A stretch of DNA of 64,000 nucleotides, taken from positions 232,087-296,086 of the forward strand of contig NZ_QVPD01000004.1 of assembly GCF_003416885.1 (NCBI RefSeq), in the 5' to 3' direction. A program made the translations under genes and the position numbers. The notes under the pieces are model-generated. The model ran no database searches, was not told the DNA's origin, and saw only the letters and a program-made list of their open reading frames with translations. This stretch comes from Cognatiluteimonas weifangensis. GTDB taxonomy: Bacteria > Pseudomonadota > Gammaproteobacteria > Xanthomonadales > Xanthomonadaceae. Each line of letters begins with the position of its first letter. Position 1 is the stretch's first letter. Shown piece after piece: positions 13,602 to 24,952 of the stretch.

Positions 13602-14726
13602 TCAGCGCGCCTCCATGGACGCAATGAAACGATCGAAGAGGTAGGCCACGTCGTGCGGCCCGGGGCTCGCCTCGGGATGGCCCTGGAACGAGAACGCCGG
13701 AGCGTCGGTCAGCGCGATGCCCTGGTTGGAGCCGTCGAACAGCGAGCGGTGGGTGACGCGGGCGTTGCCGGGCAGGCTCGCCTCGTCGACCGCGAAGCCG
13801 TGGTTCTGGCTGGTGATCAGCACGCGCCCCGTGTCGAGGTCGATCACCGGGTGGTTGGCGCCGTGGTGGCCAAATTTCATCTTCACGGTGCGGGCGCCGA
13901 TCGCCAGACCCAGCAGCTGGTGGCCCAGGCAGATGCCGTACAGCGGGATCCGCTTGGCGACGAACTCGCGGGTGGCGGCGATCGCGTAATCGCAGGCGGC
14001 CGGGTCGCCCGGACCGTTGGACAGGCAGATGCCGTCGGGCCGCAGCGCCAGCGCCTCGGCGGCGCCGGTCTGCGCCGGCACCACGGTCACCTCGCAGCCG
14101 CGCTCGGCGAGCATGCGCAGGATGGTGTGCTTGACGCCGAAGTCGTAGACCACGACGCGGTATTTCGGCTCGACCCGGACGAAGGCGTTGGCATCGAGAT
14201 CGAGCCGGCCGTCGCGCCACGGGTGGGCCTGCGCCGTGGACACGACCTTGGCCAGGTCCATGCCCTGGAGGCCGGGGAACTTGCGCGCGGCCTCGATCGC
14301 GGCATCGACGTCGATGTCCTCGCCGGCCGCCAGCGCGGCGTGCTGCGCGCCGCGGTCGCGCAGGATGCGGGTCAGCTTGCGGGTGTCGATGCCGCTGATG
14401 GCGACCACGTTGCGCTCGCGCAGCCACTGCGGCAGCGCGACCTGGTTGCGCCAGTTCGACGGCCGCCGCGGCACGTCGCGCACGATCAGGCCGGCGGCCC
14501 AGGCGCGGGTGGATTCGTCGTCGGCGGCGTTGCAGCCGGTGTTGCCGATGTGCGGGTAGGTCAGCGTGACCAGTTGGCGGGCGTAGGACGGGTCGGTGAG
14601 GATCTCCTGGTAGCCGGTCATGGCGGTGTTGAACACCACCTCGCCGACCGCCAGGCCGGGCGCGCCGACGGAATCGCCCTCGAACACGGTGCCGTCTTCG
14701 AGCGCGAGGATTGCGGGCTGGGTCAC
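13602..14726 (-). CDS. carA: Carbamoyl-phosphate synthase small subunit (glutaminase)
   Basis: CarA hydrolyses glutamine and channels ammonia to CarB. The protein has 374 residues with a class I glutamine amidotransferase domain in its second half: the nucleophile Cys in [15 protein letters not shown] and the catalytic His/Glu in [11 protein letters not shown]. The start is a GTG at 14726 ([17 protein letters not shown]), chosen because the family begins at this point; the open frame extends upstream without matching sequence. It is the first gene of the carAB pair and follows dapB after 176 bp. Confidence 0.96.
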   Translation of the reverse strand: MTQPAILALEDGTVFEGDSVGAPGLAVGEVVFNTAMTGYQEILTDPSYARQLVTLTYPHIGNTGCNAADDESTRAWAAGLIVRDVPRRPSNWRNQVALPQWLRERNVVAISGIDTRKLTRILRDRGAQHAALAAGEDIDVDAAIEAARKFPGLQGMDLAKVVSTAQAHPWRDGRLDLDANAFVRVEPKYRVVVYDFGVKHTILRMLAERGCEVTVVPAQTGAAEALALRPDGICLSNGPGDPAACDYAIAATREFVAKRIPLYGICLGHQLLGLAIGARTVKMKFGHHGANHPVIDLDTGRVLITSQNHGFAVDEASLPGNARVTHRSLFDGSNQGIALTDAPAFSFQGHPEASPGPHDVAYLFDRFIASMEAR

Positions 14727-14902
14727 GGGCGTCGCCTTGGCTATGGTGATCCGTCGCCGCCAGCGCCTGCGAATGCGCAGGTTGCAGCAAAGCGCGGACG
14801 CGGTGGTCAACCGGTCCGTGCTGGCGGGACGTGCCAGATCGGGGAATCAGGGCGAGCGGGAATTCTACCGACGCGAACGACCGGGCGCCAGCGCCGCGGC
14901 GT

Positions 14903-15613
14903 TCAGGCGACCAGGTCGGCCAGCCGGTACAGCCCCGGCGCGCGCGCCGCCAGGCGCGTGGCCGCATGCAGCGCGCCGCGGGCGAAGATGTCGCGGCTGC
15001 TCGCGCGATGCACCAGTTCGATGCGCTCGCCGACGGTGGCGAACTGCACCGTGTGCTCGCCGACGATGTCGCCGGCGCGCAGCGAGGCATAGCGCGGCTG
15101 CGCCCCGCCCCGGCCGGCGGCGGCGCCCAGCGCCAGCGCGGTGCCCGAGGGCGCGTCCTGCTTGCCGGCGTGGTGCGCCTCGACGATGTCGCAGTCCCAG
15201 CCTTGCAACGCGTGCGCGGCGCGTTCGACCAGTTCCGCCAGCACCGCCACGCCGAGGCTGAAATTGGCGGCCCACAGCACCGGGATGCGCGCGCCGGCGG
15301 CCTGCAACGCGTCGCGCTGGTCCTCGCCCAGCCCGGTGGTGCCCGACACCAGCGCCACGCCGCGCTCCACGCACAGGGCGAGGACGCGGTCGAAGGCCTC
15401 CGGGCGGCTGAAGTCGATGGCGACGTCGAACGCCGGCACCCCGGACAGTTCGCTGGCGGCGAATTGCGGCACGCCGTCGATCACCCGCTGCGCAGGCTTG
15501 CGCGACACCGCGCCGGCCACCGCCAGCACCGGTGCCTGCGCGCACAGCCGCAGCAGCGCCCGGCCCATGCGCCCGGAAGCGCCGTGGATCAACACCCGGA
15601 TCGGCTCGCTCAT
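14903..15613 (-). CDS. dapB: 4-hydroxy-tetrahydrodipicolinate reductase
   Basis: DapB catalyses the NAD(P)H-dependent step of the diaminopimelate/lysine pathway. The 236-residue protein has an N-terminal Rossmann motif ([13 protein letters not shown]), [14 protein letters not shown], and the active-site motif [15 protein letters not shown], with two adjacent His and the Lys and Asp-Ala-Pro-Ser-Gly-Thr of the family. The usual motif has HHRxK; here it is HHAGK, a modest deviation. The start at 15613 ([11 protein letters not shown]) follows the family pattern. It lies 75 bp downstream of dnaJ on the same strand. Confidence 0.95.
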   Translation of the reverse strand: MSEPIRVLIHGASGRMGRALLRLCAQAPVLAVAGAVSRKPAQRVIDGVPQFAASELSGVPAFDVAIDFSRPEAFDRVLALCVERGVALVSGTTGLGEDQRDALQAAGARIPVLWAANFSLGVAVLAELVERAAHALQGWDCDIVEAHHAGKQDAPSGTALALGAAAGRGGAQPRYASLRAGDIVGEHTVQFATVGERIELVHRASSRDIFARGALHAATRLAARAPGLYRLADLVA

Positions 15614-15688
15614 GGCCGGCAGGCTAGCCGGGCGGCCGGCGCGCGACAAGCCGGGCGGGCGGGCGGCGGGCGCGGCCGCCGCAGCCGG

Positions 15689-16816
15689 CTACGACACCAT
15701 GCGGTCCCAGAAGCCCTTGACTCCGTCGAGGAACGTGCTCGACTTGGGCGAATGCCGGCGCGCGCCCTCACCGACGAAGGTGGCCTCGAACTGCTCCAGC
15801 AGCGCGCGCTGCTCGTTGGTGAGGTTGACCGGCGTCTCCACCACCACCTTGCAGTACAGGTCGCCGGGCTTGCGGCTGCGCACCGACTTGACGCCCTTGT
15901 CGCGCAGGCGGAACACCTTGCCGGTCTGGGTCTCGGCCGGGATCCGGATTTCGGCCTCGCCGCCGAGCGTGGGCACGCGCACGCTGTCGCCCAGCGCCGC
16001 CTGCGCGATCCGGATCGGCACGTCGCAGTGCAGGTCGTCGCCGTCGCGCACGAAGATCGCGTGCGGGCGCACCCGGACCTCGACGTACAGATCGCCGGGC
16101 GCGGTCCCGGCCGGGCCGGCTTCGCCCTCGCCCGCCAGGCGGATGCGGTCGCCGTTGTCGACCCCGGCGGGGATCTTCACCGACAGCACCTTCTCCTCCT
16201 CGACCCGGCCGTTGCCGTGGCATTCGGGACAGGGGTTGGCGATAGTCTGGCCACGGCCGCCGCAATGCGGGCACGGCTGCTGCATGGTGAAGATGCCGCG
16301 CTGCATGCGGATCTGGCCGCGGCCGTGGCAGGTGGCGCAGGTCTCGAGCCGGCCGTCGGCCGAGCCGGTGCCCTTGCACGGCGCGCAGGCCGCCAGCGTG
16401 GGGATCTCGATGCGCTTCTCGACGCCGGCGACGGCGTCCTCCAGGTCCAGCTCCATCACGTAGCCGATGTCGGCGCCGCGGCGCGGGCCGCGCCCGGGGC
16501 CGCCGCCACCGAAGATATTGCCGAAGATGTCGCCGAAGATGTCGCCCATGTCGCCGAATCCGGGTCCCGGGCCGGCGCCGCCCATGCCCTGCTCGAAGGC
16601 GGCATGGCCGTGGGCGTCGTAGAGCCGGCGCTTGCCCGGCTCCGACAGCACTTCGTAGGCTTCCTTGCACTCCTTGAACGACTCCACCGCTGCCGCGTCG
16701 CCCGGATTGCGGTCAGGGTGGTACTTCATCGCGCAGCGCCGGTAGGCCTTTTTCAGCTCCTCGGCAGAGGCGGTGCGGGCCACGCCCAGGATCTCGTAGT
16801 AATCGCGTTTGCTCAT
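15689..16816 (-). CDS. dnaJ: Chaperone protein DnaJ (Hsp40)
   Basis: DnaJ is the co-chaperone that stimulates DnaK ATPase and delivers unfolded clients. The 375-residue protein has an N-terminal J domain with the HPD tripeptide ([10 protein letters not shown]), a Gly/Phe-rich region (about 75-115), and four CxxCxGxG-type zinc motifs ([32 protein letters not shown]). A C-terminal substrate-binding domain completes it. It is the last gene of the hrcA-grpE-dnaK-dnaJ cluster. The spacer to dnaK holds two strong hairpins that could adjust dnaJ levels. Confidence 0.98.
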   Translation of the reverse strand: MSKRDYYEILGVARTASAEELKKAYRRCAMKYHPDRNPGDAAAVESFKECKEAYEVLSEPGKRRLYDAHGHAAFEQGMGGAGPGPGFGDMGDIFGDIFGNIFGGGGPGRGPRRGADIGYVMELDLEDAVAGVEKRIEIPTLAACAPCKGTGSADGRLETCATCHGRGQIRMQRGIFTMQQPCPHCGGRGQTIANPCPECHGNGRVEEEKVLSVKIPAGVDNGDRIRLAGEGEAGPAGTAPGDLYVEVRVRPHAIFVRDGDDLHCDVPIRIAQAALGDSVRVPTLGGEAEIRIPAETQTGKVFRLRDKGVKSVRSRKPGDLYCKVVVETPVNLTNEQRALLEQFEATFVGEGARRHSPKSSTFLDGVKGFWDRMVS

Positions 16817-16842
16817 GCGCGGACAGCCGCTCCCCTAAAGGC

Positions 16843-16869
16843 GACGGGCAGGCGCGGCGCCTGCCCGTC
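16843..16869 (-). terminator. Hairpin in dnaK-dnaJ spacer (near dnaJ)
   Basis: A perfect 12-bp stem (GACGGGCAGGCG / CGCCTGCCCGTC) with a CGG loop lies in the 116-bp spacer, 27 nt before the dnaJ start. There is no U-run. It is likely an mRNA-processing or partial-termination element that lowers dnaJ relative to dnaK, which is an inference. Confidence 0.45.
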
Positions 16870-16903
16870 GATACACCGGTATACACCGGTCCAGTGTTCG
16901 ACG

Positions 16904-16927
16904 CGGCCTGCCGGTAGCGGCAGGCCG
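16904..16927 (-). terminator. Hairpin directly after dnaK
   Basis: A perfect 10-bp stem (CGGCCTGCCG / CGGCAGGCCG) with a 4-nt loop lies 6 nt beyond the dnaK stop. Between it and the second hairpin is a direct repeat of ATACACCGGT (16871-16890). It may protect the dnaK 3' end or act as an attenuator. Confidence 0.45.
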
Positions 16928-16932
16928 ACCGG

Positions 16933-18861
<1,929 letters not shown>

Positions 18862-19029
18862 GATGGTGCTCCCTCTCGATACGTTGTCTGGGTGGCGGCG
18901 CAACCGCCGATGGTCGTTATCTGGGGGCCGGTCGATGCAGTTCAAGCGGCCGGTTTTGCTGCGGGAGCGCTGTGGCTCGCGGTCGGCCCGGCGGTCGGTC
19001 GCGGCTGGCGCCGCCCCTGCGAAAGCGGG

Positions 19030-19554
19030 TCAATCCCCGTGCTGCGCCACCACCACCAGCGCCGGCCGCAGCAGCCGCTCGTTCAGCGCGTAGCCCTTCT
19101 GGAACAGCTGCGCGATGCTGCCGGGCGGCACGTCGCCGGTCTCGATCATGCTCATCGCCTGGTGGCGTTCGGGGTCGAAGCTGTCGCCCGGCGCCGGCGC
19201 GACCTCGGTGAGGCCGTTGCCGGCGGCGATCCGGTGCAGCTGGCGCAGGGTCAGCTCCAGGCCCTCGCGCAGCGGGTCGGCCGGGGCCGCGGCGGCCAGG
19301 CCCGCTTCCATGCTGTCGAACAGCGGCAGCAGTTCGCTCAGCAGGCGCTCGTTGGCGAAGCGGCGCGCGTTCTCGAGCTCGCGCGCCAGGCGCTTGCGCT
19401 GGTTGTCCAGGTCGGCGCGTTCGCGCAGCGACTCGGCGCGCAGCTGCTCGACCTCGCCCCGCAGGGCCTCCAATTCGGCGGCCAGCGGGTTGTCGACCTC
19501 GGCCTCCTCGGCCGCGCCCGCCGCCCCGGCGTCCTGCATCGGTGTATTGCTCAT
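19030..19554 (-). CDS. grpE: Nucleotide exchange factor GrpE
   Basis: GrpE releases ADP from DnaK and acts as a thermosensor. The protein has about 174 residues. An acidic, Ala-rich N-terminus is followed by a long coiled coil (about 25-80) with [22 protein letters not shown]. The beta domain includes [20 protein letters not shown] and the conserved end [18 protein letters not shown]. The start is taken as MSNTPMQD at 19554; an in-frame ATG at 19563 is equally possible. It sits between hrcA and dnaK on the same strand. Confidence 0.96.
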   Translation of the reverse strand: MSNTPMQDAGAAGAAEEAEVDNPLAAELEALRGEVEQLRAESLRERADLDNQRKRLARELENARRFANERLLSELLPLFDSMEAGLAAAAPADPLREGLELTLRQLHRIAAGNGLTEVAPAPGDSFDPERHQAMSMIETGDVPPGSIAQLFQKGYALNERLLRPALVVVAQHGD

Positions 19555-19674
19555 GCTCGGCATCCGTCCGCGGCACCCATGCCGCGCTCATCCGGCAGGT
19601 ATTAGGGCCTCCGCGGCAGGTTTCAACCCGGGCCGCGCCGGGACCGTCCGGTCGCCTGAGTCTGCCGGCGCCGT

Positions 19675-20748
19675 TCAGGCCGGGGTCTTCAGCGCCGCGC
19701 CGAGTACCTCGGCTGCGGCCTGGACCACCGGGATGACCCGGTCGTAGGCCATCCGCGAGGGCCCGATCACGCCGAGCACGCCCAGCGTGCGGTCGCCGGC
19801 GGCGTACGGCGCGGTCACCAGCGACATGCCCTCCAGCGGCGCCAGCCCGGTCTCCTCGCCGATGAAGATGCGCACCCCGGGGGCGCGCATGGTCCGCTCC
19901 AGCAGCTGCAGGATCTCGCGCTTGCGGGCGAACGCCTCGAACAGCTCGCGCAGGCGCTCCAGGTCCGACAGGTCCTGCACCGCCATCAGCCGGGTCTGGC
20001 CGGCGAGCACCATGCCTTCGCTGAGCGTGTCATCGCCGCCCTCCTCGCCCGCGCCCAGGGCCTGCTCGGCCAGCTCGACGCTGTGCGCCAGCAGGGTTTC
20101 CATCTCGCTGCGCGCGGCCTGGAGCTCGTGCAGCAAGGCGCTGCGGATGTCCGCCAGCGGGTGTCCGGCGAAGTGCCGGTTGAGGTAGTTGGACACCCGC
20201 TCCAGCTCGCCCGCGTCGAACGCGCGGCGGGTGCGGATGATGCGGTTCTGCACGTCGTTGTCGGCGAACACCAGGATCGCCAGCACCCGCTGCGCGTCCA
20301 GCGGCACGAAGTCGATGTGGCGGAAGGCAAACTGCTCGCGCCGCGGCACGCTGACCACGCCGACGAACCGGCTCATCGCCGACAGCAGTTCCGAGGCGTT
20401 GCCCAGCAGCGCCTGGGTGCCGCCGCCGGCCGGCAGCTCCTGCCGCAGCCGCGCCATCTCGCCCTCGGGCAGCGGCCGCAGCCGCAGCAGCGAGTCGACG
20501 AACACGCGGTAGCCCTGCGCGGTGGGCACCCGCCCGGCCGAGGTGTGCGGCGAGCTCAGCAGGCCGATCTCCTCCAGGTCGGCGAGGATGTTGCGGATCG
20601 TCGCCGGGCTCACGTCCAGCCCCGCATGCCGCGCCAGGGTCTGCGAGCCGACCGGCTCGCCGTCGCGGATGTAGCGCGCGATCAGCGTGCGCAGCAATTG
20701 CCGCGCACGCGGGTCCAGGGTGTTGTCGTCGGCGAAGACGCGGGCCAT
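19675..20748 (-). CDS. hrcA: Heat-inducible transcription repressor HrcA
   Basis: HrcA represses class I heat-shock genes by binding CIRCE operators. The 357-residue protein has an N-terminal winged helix (TLDPRARQLLRTLIARYIRDG, GLDVSPATIRNILADLEEIG, SPHTSAGRVPT). A central GAF-like region and a dimerisation domain follow. The ATG at 20748 (MARVFADDNTLD) is used; the longer in-frame extension is not conserved. It is the first gene of the hrcA-grpE-dnaK-dnaJ cluster and diverges from recN across 95 bp. I did not see a CIRCE repeat in that interval. Confidence 0.96.
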   Translation of the reverse strand: MARVFADDNTLDPRARQLLRTLIARYIRDGEPVGSQTLARHAGLDVSPATIRNILADLEEIGLLSSPHTSAGRVPTAQGYRVFVDSLLRLRPLPEGEMARLRQELPAGGGTQALLGNASELLSAMSRFVGVVSVPRREQFAFRHIDFVPLDAQRVLAILVFADNDVQNRIIRTRRAFDAGELERVSNYLNRHFAGHPLADIRSALLHELQAARSEMETLLAHSVELAEQALGAGEEGGDDTLSEGMVLAGQTRLMAVQDLSDLERLRELFEAFARKREILQLLERTMRAPGVRIFIGEETGLAPLEGMSLVTAPYAAGDRTLGVLGVIGPSRMAYDRVIPVVQAAAEVLGAALKTPA

Positions 20749-20843
20749 GGGGTGGATATAGGCCCGGGCGCCGGCCGGCGCAAGTCGTCGGCGGCGGCCG
20801 GGCCGGCGCAGCGTTTGCGACCGCAATCTCTTAGGCTATTGCG

Positions 20844-22526
20844 ATGCTGACCCGCCTTGCCATCCGCGACTTCGCCGTGGTCGCCAGCGCCGAACTGGAG
20901 TTCGGGCCGGGCCTGACCGTCATTTCCGGGGAAACCGGCGCCGGCAAATCGCTGCTGGTGGATGCCCTGGGCTTCCTCTCCGGGCTGCGCGCCGACAGCG
21001 GCGTGGTCCGCCACGGCGCCGAACGCGCCGAGCTGGTCGCCGCCTTCGACCTGGGCGACGCCCCGGCGGCGCAGGCCTGGCTGCGCGAAGCCGAGTTCGA
21101 CGACGGCGACGACTGCCAGCTGCGCCGCACCCTGCGTGCCGACGGCGGCTCGCGCGCCTGGATCAACGGCCGCCCGGCGACCCTGGCGCAGCTGGGCGCG
21201 CTGGCGCAATGCCTGGTCGAGATCCACGGCCAGCACGAGCACCAGGCGCTGCTGTCGCGGGCCAGCCAGCTGGCGTTGCTGGACGCCTACGGCCGCAGCG
21301 ACGCCGAACTGGCCGCCGTGCGCGCGGCGGCGCAGGCCTGGAGCGTGCTGCTGCGCGAGCGCGACGCGCTGGCGCGGCAGGGCGACGTCGGCGAGCGCAT
21401 CGACTGGCTGGAACACCAGCTGGAGGAACTGCAGCGCGAGGCGCTGGAACCCGAAGCCATCGCCGAGCTGGTCGCCGCGCATCGCCGCCACGCGCACTCG
21501 GCGGCCCTGATCGGCGCTTGCGACAGCGCCCTGGCCCGCCTGGGCGACGACGACGGCCCGGCGCTCGGCCGGCAGCTGCAGCAGGTCCGCGCCGAGCTGG
21601 CGCGCCAGCGCGAGCACGAACCGCGGCTGGGCGAGGTCGACGCGATGCTCGATTCGGCCGCGATCCAGCTGGACGAGGCGCTGGCGCTGCTGGACCAGGT
21701 CCGCGCCGACCTGGACCTGGACCCGGCCGCCTTCGACGCGCTCGACCGCCGCCTCGCCCGCCTGCACGAGCTCGCGCGCAAGCACCGGACCGCGCCGGAA
21801 GGCCTGGCCGCGCAGCGCGATGCCCTCGACGCCGAACTCGACGCGCTGCGGGGCGCCGGCAAGCGCGCGCGCGTGCTGGACGCGGAGATCGCAGCCGCGG
21901 CGGCGCACTGGCGGACCGCGGCGCAGGCCCTGAGCGCCGTCCGCGGTCGCGCCGCTGCGGCCCTGTCGCAGGCGACCACCGCGCTGATCGCCGAGCTGGG
22001 CATGGGCGGCGGCCGCTTCGAGGTCGCGCTGGAGCCCACGACCGATGCGCAGGCCCCCGAAGGCCGCCCCGATCCGCAGGGCGCCGAACGGGTCGAATTC
22101 CTGGTCGCCGCCAATGCCGGGCAGCCGCCGCGGCCGCTGCGCAAGGTGGCGTCGGGCGGCGAGCTGTCGCGCATCAGCCTGGCGATCGAGGTCGCCGCGC
22201 TGGGCCTGGACGCGGTGCCGACGATGGTGTTCGACGAGGTCGATTCGGGCATCGGCGGCGCGGTCGCGCAGATCGTCGGACAGAAGCTGCGCGCGCTGGG
22301 GGCCACCCGCCAGACGCTGTGCGTGACCCACCTGCCGCAGGTCGCGGCGCAGGGCCATACGCACTACGCGGTCAGCAAGGCCGAGCGCTCGGGCATGACC
22401 CAGAGCGCGGTGCAGCTGCTGGACGCCCGGCAGCGCGAGGCGGAGCTGGCGCGCATGCTCGGCGGCGTGGAGGTCGGCAAGGAGGCCCGCGCCGCGGCCC
22501 GCCGGCTGCTGCGCGACGCGGGGTGA
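20844..22526 (+). CDS. recN: DNA repair protein RecN
   Basis: RecN is an SMC-like ATPase that helps repair double-strand breaks. The 560-residue protein has Walker A near the start (ISGETGAGKSLLVDALGF), a central coiled-coil arm (about 160-370) and the ABC signature KVASGGELSRISLAIE. Walker B is MVFDEVDSGIGGAVAQIVG, and a His-switch region LCVTHLPQVAAQGHTHY follows. Length is normal (E. coli 553). Translation starts at the ATG at 20844 (MLTRLAIRDFAVV). It is divergent from hrcA and its 3' side runs into hairpin-rich intergenic repeats. Confidence 0.97.
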   Translation: MLTRLAIRDFAVVASAELEFGPGLTVISGETGAGKSLLVDALGFLSGLRADSGVVRHGAERAELVAAFDLGDAPAAQAWLREAEFDDGDDCQLRRTLRADGGSRAWINGRPATLAQLGALAQCLVEIHGQHEHQALLSRASQLALLDAYGRSDAELAAVRAAAQAWSVLLRERDALARQGDVGERIDWLEHQLEELQREALEPEAIAELVAAHRRHAHSAALIGACDSALARLGDDDGPALGRQLQQVRAELARQREHEPRLGEVDAMLDSAAIQLDEALALLDQVRADLDLDPAAFDALDRRLARLHELARKHRTAPEGLAAQRDALDAELDALRGAGKRARVLDAEIAAAAAHWRTAAQALSAVRGRAAAALSQATTALIAELGMGGGRFEVALEPTTDAQAPEGRPDPQGAERVEFLVAANAGQPPRPLRKVASGGELSRISLAIEVAALGLDAVPTMVFDEVDSGIGGAVAQIVGQKLRALGATRQTLCVTHLPQVAAQGHTHYAVSKAERSGMTQSAVQLLDARQREAELARMLGGVEVGKEARAAARRLLRDAG

Positions 22527-22741
22527 TTTCCCTTCTACCCGCTTGCGGGGAGCTCAAATCGGCAGGATGCCGATTTGCACGGCGCAGCCGCCCCGCGGGG
22601 GTCGGCGACAGGGATGTCGCCGATGTAACGTGCCCGAAGGGCGGATGAGGGGTGCCGCTTTTCGACAGGGGTTGAACACGCACCCCCCACCCTGCTTCGC
22701 TGCGCGAAGCCGTTCCTCTCCCCGCATGGCGGGGAATGGCG
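22527..22741. repeat. Hairpin-rich intergenic repeat region after recN
   Basis: This 215-bp non-coding gap holds a perfect 10-bp stem with a GGA loop at 22555-22577 and a 9-bp stem with a GGGA loop at 22602-22623. It also holds the motif GCCCGAAGGGCGGATGAGGG around 22631, which recurs at about 25033 and 25159. It separates convergent recN and fur, so the hairpins may also end transcription from both sides. Confidence 0.7.
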
Positions 22742-23143
22742 TCAGCGCTGCTTGCGCACGTACAGCACCAGCGCGTGGTCCTCGATCCGGTAGCCGTGCT
22801 GGGCCGCGATCTTGTGCTGCAGCTGCTCGATTTCCTCGCTGTGGAATTCGATGACCTTGCCGCTGTCCACGTCGACCATGTGGTCGTGGTGCTCGCCGCG
22901 GTCCAGCTCGTACACCGCGTGTCCGCCCTCGAAGTTGTGCTTGAGCACCAGCCCCGCGGCCTCGAACTGGGTCAGCACCCGGTACACCGTGGCCAGCCCG
23001 ATCTCGTCGCCCTGCTCGAGCAGTTGCCGGTAGATGTCCTCGGCGGTCATGTGCCGCGGCTTGATCTGGTCGAGCAATGCGAGGATCCGCATCCGCGGAT
23101 GAGTGACCTTGAGTCCGGCCTTGCGCAGCTCGTGCAGTTCCAT
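22742..23143 (-). CDS. fur: Ferric uptake regulator Fur
   Basis: Fur is the iron-sensing repressor of iron acquisition genes. The 133-residue protein has a winged helix (about 1-80, with LKVTHPRMRILALLD and GLATVYRVLTQFEAAGLV) and a dimerisation domain with the metal-site His cluster RGEHHDHMVDVDSGKVIEF. The CxxC pair that binds structural zinc in E. coli Fur is absent here (VDVDSGK in place of CLDCGK), as in several gamma-proteobacterial Fur proteins. The ATG at 23143 has AGGAG 6 nt upstream. It is divergent from bamE, a conserved Xanthomonad arrangement. Confidence 0.96.
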   Translation of the reverse strand: MELHELRKAGLKVTHPRMRILALLDQIKPRHMTAEDIYRQLLEQGDEIGLATVYRVLTQFEAAGLVLKHNFEGGHAVYELDRGEHHDHMVDVDSGKVIEFHSEEIEQLQHKIAAQHGYRIEDHALVLYVRKQR

Positions 23144-23190
23144 GGTGGCTCCTGGTTCTCTCGTGGCCGTGCCCGGCAGGCTGGGCGCGG

Positions 23191-23240
23191 TTACGGATCG
23201 GGGCTTGCGTGTATTATCGGTCGGATTTCCCACTTCCGCG
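23191..23240. promoter_or_regulatory. Candidate divergent fur/bamE promoters sharing a -10 region
   Basis: On the plus strand TTACGG (23191-23196) and TATTAT (23212-23217) are 15 bp apart, a weak sigma-70-like pair for bamE. On the minus strand the same bases read GATAAT (23219-23214), with a TTCGCG-like -35 near 23240 for fur. The two -10 elements overlap, so the genes could compete for polymerase. This is inferred from sequence only. Confidence 0.4.
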
Positions 23241-23248
23241 AATCCCGC

Positions 23249-23647
23249 ATGCGCCAGCTCCCCCTGCCCCTCACGCTTGCCGCCCTGGTGGCGCTCTCCA
23301 CCGCCGGCTGCGGCATCCTGTACAAGCAGCCGATCTACCAGGGCAACCTGATGGAACAAACGGCCGTGGAGCAGTTGCAGGCGGGCATGAGCATGCAGCA
23401 GGTGCAGGCGCTGCTGGGCACGCCGTCGATCGCCGATCCCTTCCACCACGACCGCTGGGACTACACCGCCAGCGAGCGCACCGACCGCCTCGGCCACATC
23501 GAAGTCAAGACCTTCACGGTCTGGTTCGACAACGGCGTGGTCAGCAGGTGGGAGGGCGAGTACTTCCCGGAACAGGACCAGGCGCTGGCCGTGCGGATGG
23601 CCCAATACGGCAACCTGTCCAAGGACGACAAGAAGAAGGGCCGCTAG
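23249..23647 (+). CDS. bamE: Outer membrane assembly lipoprotein BamE (OmlA/SmpA)
   Basis: BamE is a lipoprotein of the BAM complex, which inserts beta-barrel proteins into the outer membrane. The 132-residue precursor has a signal peptide (MRQLPLPLTLAALVALSTAG) ending at lipobox Cys (AGCGILYKQ), where lipidation is expected. The mature domain has the SmpA/OmlA fold signature GMSMQQVQALLGTPSIADPF and FTVWFDNGVV, and a Lys-rich tail. In Xanthomonas the orthologue is called OmlA and is divergent from fur, as here. The ATG at 23249 is the only one that gives a proper signal peptide. Confidence 0.95.
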   Translation: MRQLPLPLTLAALVALSTAGCGILYKQPIYQGNLMEQTAVEQLQAGMSMQQVQALLGTPSIADPFHHDRWDYTASERTDRLGHIEVKTFTVWFDNGVVSRWEGEYFPEQDQALAVRMAQYGNLSKDDKKKGR

Positions 23648-23698
23648 CCGGCCCCGTCGTCCCCGCCGTGGACCGGCCTCGCGCCGGGCGGACGCACC

Positions 23699-23953
23699 TC
23701 AGCCGCTGCCGGCCCGGCGCCGTCGCGCTTCCTTGGGATCGATCACCAGCGGGCGCAGCAGCTCCAGGCGGTCGCCATCGCGCAGCACCGTCGCCGGCGT
23801 CGCCGTCTCGCCGAAGATCGCCTGCCCGCTGATCCCCGCCAGCGACCAGCCGCAGGCCGCCAGCGCCTCGGCGACGGTGGCGCCGTCGGCCAGTTGCAGC
23901 ACCGCCGACCGCTGCCGGCGCGGCCAGGCCTGCACCACCTCGACCCGGATCAC
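23699..23953 (-). CDS. rnfH: RnfH/RatB-family ubiquitin-like protein
   Basis: A small 84-residue protein with a ubiquitin-like beta-grasp fold (RnfH family, historically RatB/PasI). Visible pattern: [48 protein letters not shown] and LELLRPLVIDPKEARRRR; the last stretch is diagnostic. Its biochemical role is unsettled. The GTG start at 23953 overlaps the ratA stop as GTGA, so the pair is translationally coupled. Both lie divergently next to smpB, which is conserved in gamma-proteobacteria. Confidence 0.92.
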   Translation of the reverse strand: MIRVEVVQAWPRRQRSAVLQLADGATVAEALAACGWSLAGISGQAIFGETATPATVLRDGDRLELLRPLVIDPKEARRRRAGSG

Positions 23954-24387
23954 GGCCGCGGCTCGCGGGCGTCGGCGACGCGCACGAAATCGTCCACCAT
24001 GCGGTCGGCCAGCCCCTGGAAACCCAGCGTCAGCGCCGGCGCCAGCAGCCGGCTCTGGGGCTCGAACTCCAGCAGCAGGGAAACCTTGCACGCCGACTCG
24101 TCCAGGGCATGGAACTGCCAGCAGCCGGACAGCTTGCGGAACGGGCCGTCGCGCAACTGCATGTCGATGTGGTGCGGCGGCGACAGCGTGTTCCAGGTCG
24201 TGAACCAGGTGCGCAGCGCCCCCAGCCCCAGGTCCAGGCGCGCGACCACGTGCGCGGCATCGGCCTCCAGCACCTGCGCGGCCTCGCACCAGTGGAAGCG
24301 GCGCGGATAGGCGGCGATGTCGTTGACCAGGGCGAACATGCGCGCAGCCGAGTGCTCGACAAGGGCGCTGCGTTGGATGATCGGCAT
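23950..24387 (-). CDS. ratA: RatA/PasT-type START-domain (coenzyme Q-binding) protein
   Basis: A 145-residue protein of the polyketide cyclase/START superfamily. Orthologues have been described as ribosome-association toxin RatA (PasT) and as a coenzyme Q-binding protein (Coq10-like). Family pattern: [54 protein letters not shown] and [15 protein letters not shown]. The start at 24387 ([12 protein letters not shown]) is chosen on this pattern. It is divergent from smpB, leaving only about 49 bp for both promoters, and coupled to rnfH. Confidence 0.92.
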   Translation of the reverse strand: MPIIQRSALVEHSAARMFALVNDIAAYPRRFHWCEAAQVLEADAAHVVARLDLGLGALRTWFTTWNTLSPPHHIDMQLRDGPFRKLSGCWQFHALDESACKVSLLLEFEPQSRLLAPALTLGFQGLADRMVDDFVRVADAREPRP

Positions 24388-24436
24388 CGGCGGCGTGGTC
24401 CACCCGGACGTCCGCCTTTCGGGGACAATGGGCACG

Positions 24437-24949
24437 ATGAGCAGGAAGTCGACCAAGGATAAGGCAAACGCCGGCGGTTCCGGCGCGGCGGTCAAGACCA
24501 TCGCGCTGAACAAGCGCGCGCGCCACGAATACCACCTGGAGCAGCGCTTCGAGGCCGGCCTCGCGCTGCAGGGCTGGGAGCTGAAGTCGATCCGCGCCGG
24601 CCGCGCCAACATCACCGAGGCCTATGCGCTGATCCGCGACGGCGAGCTGTTCCTGTTCGGTGCGCAGATGACACCGCTGATCTCGGCTTCCACCCATGTC
24701 GTCGCCGACGCCCACCGCACCCGCAAGCTGCTGCTGCACAAGCGCGAGATCGAGCGGCTGATCGGGAACGTGCAGCGCGAGGGCTACACCCTGGTGCCGA
24801 CCGCGCTGTACTGGAAGGGCAACAAGGTCAAGGCGGAACTGGCGCTGGCCAAGGGCAAGCAGACCCACGACAAGCGCGAGGCCAGCAAGGAGCGCGACTG
24901 GAACCGCGAAAAGCAGCGGGTGCTGCGCCGGCACAACAAGGACGCGTAG
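24437..24949 (+). CDS. smpB: SsrA-binding protein SmpB
   Basis: SmpB binds tmRNA and brings it to stalled ribosomes for trans-translation. The 170-residue protein has the OB-fold core ([38 protein letters not shown]) and the basic C-terminal tail [21 protein letters not shown] that folds in the ribosome. The start at 24437 (MSRKSTKDK) is preferred; an in-frame ATG at 24428 is possible. Its partner RNA gene ssrA lies about 2.6 kb downstream, with a histidine kinase gene on the other strand in between. Confidence 0.97.
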   Translation: MSRKSTKDKANAGGSGAAVKTIALNKRARHEYHLEQRFEAGLALQGWELKSIRAGRANITEAYALIRDGELFLFGAQMTPLISASTHVVADAHRTRKLLLHKREIERLIGNVQREGYTLVPTALYWKGNKVKAELALAKGKQTHDKREASKERDWNREKQRVLRRHNKDA

Positions 24950-24952
24950 CCG

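Noticed and set aside
20749..20843. CIRCE operator or sigma-32 promoter in front of hrcA
   Set aside because: I looked for the TTAGCACTC/GAGTGCTAA inverted repeat and a CTTGAA-type -35. Only a weak CTTGCG followed by a CTATAT-like stretch is present, too poor to call.
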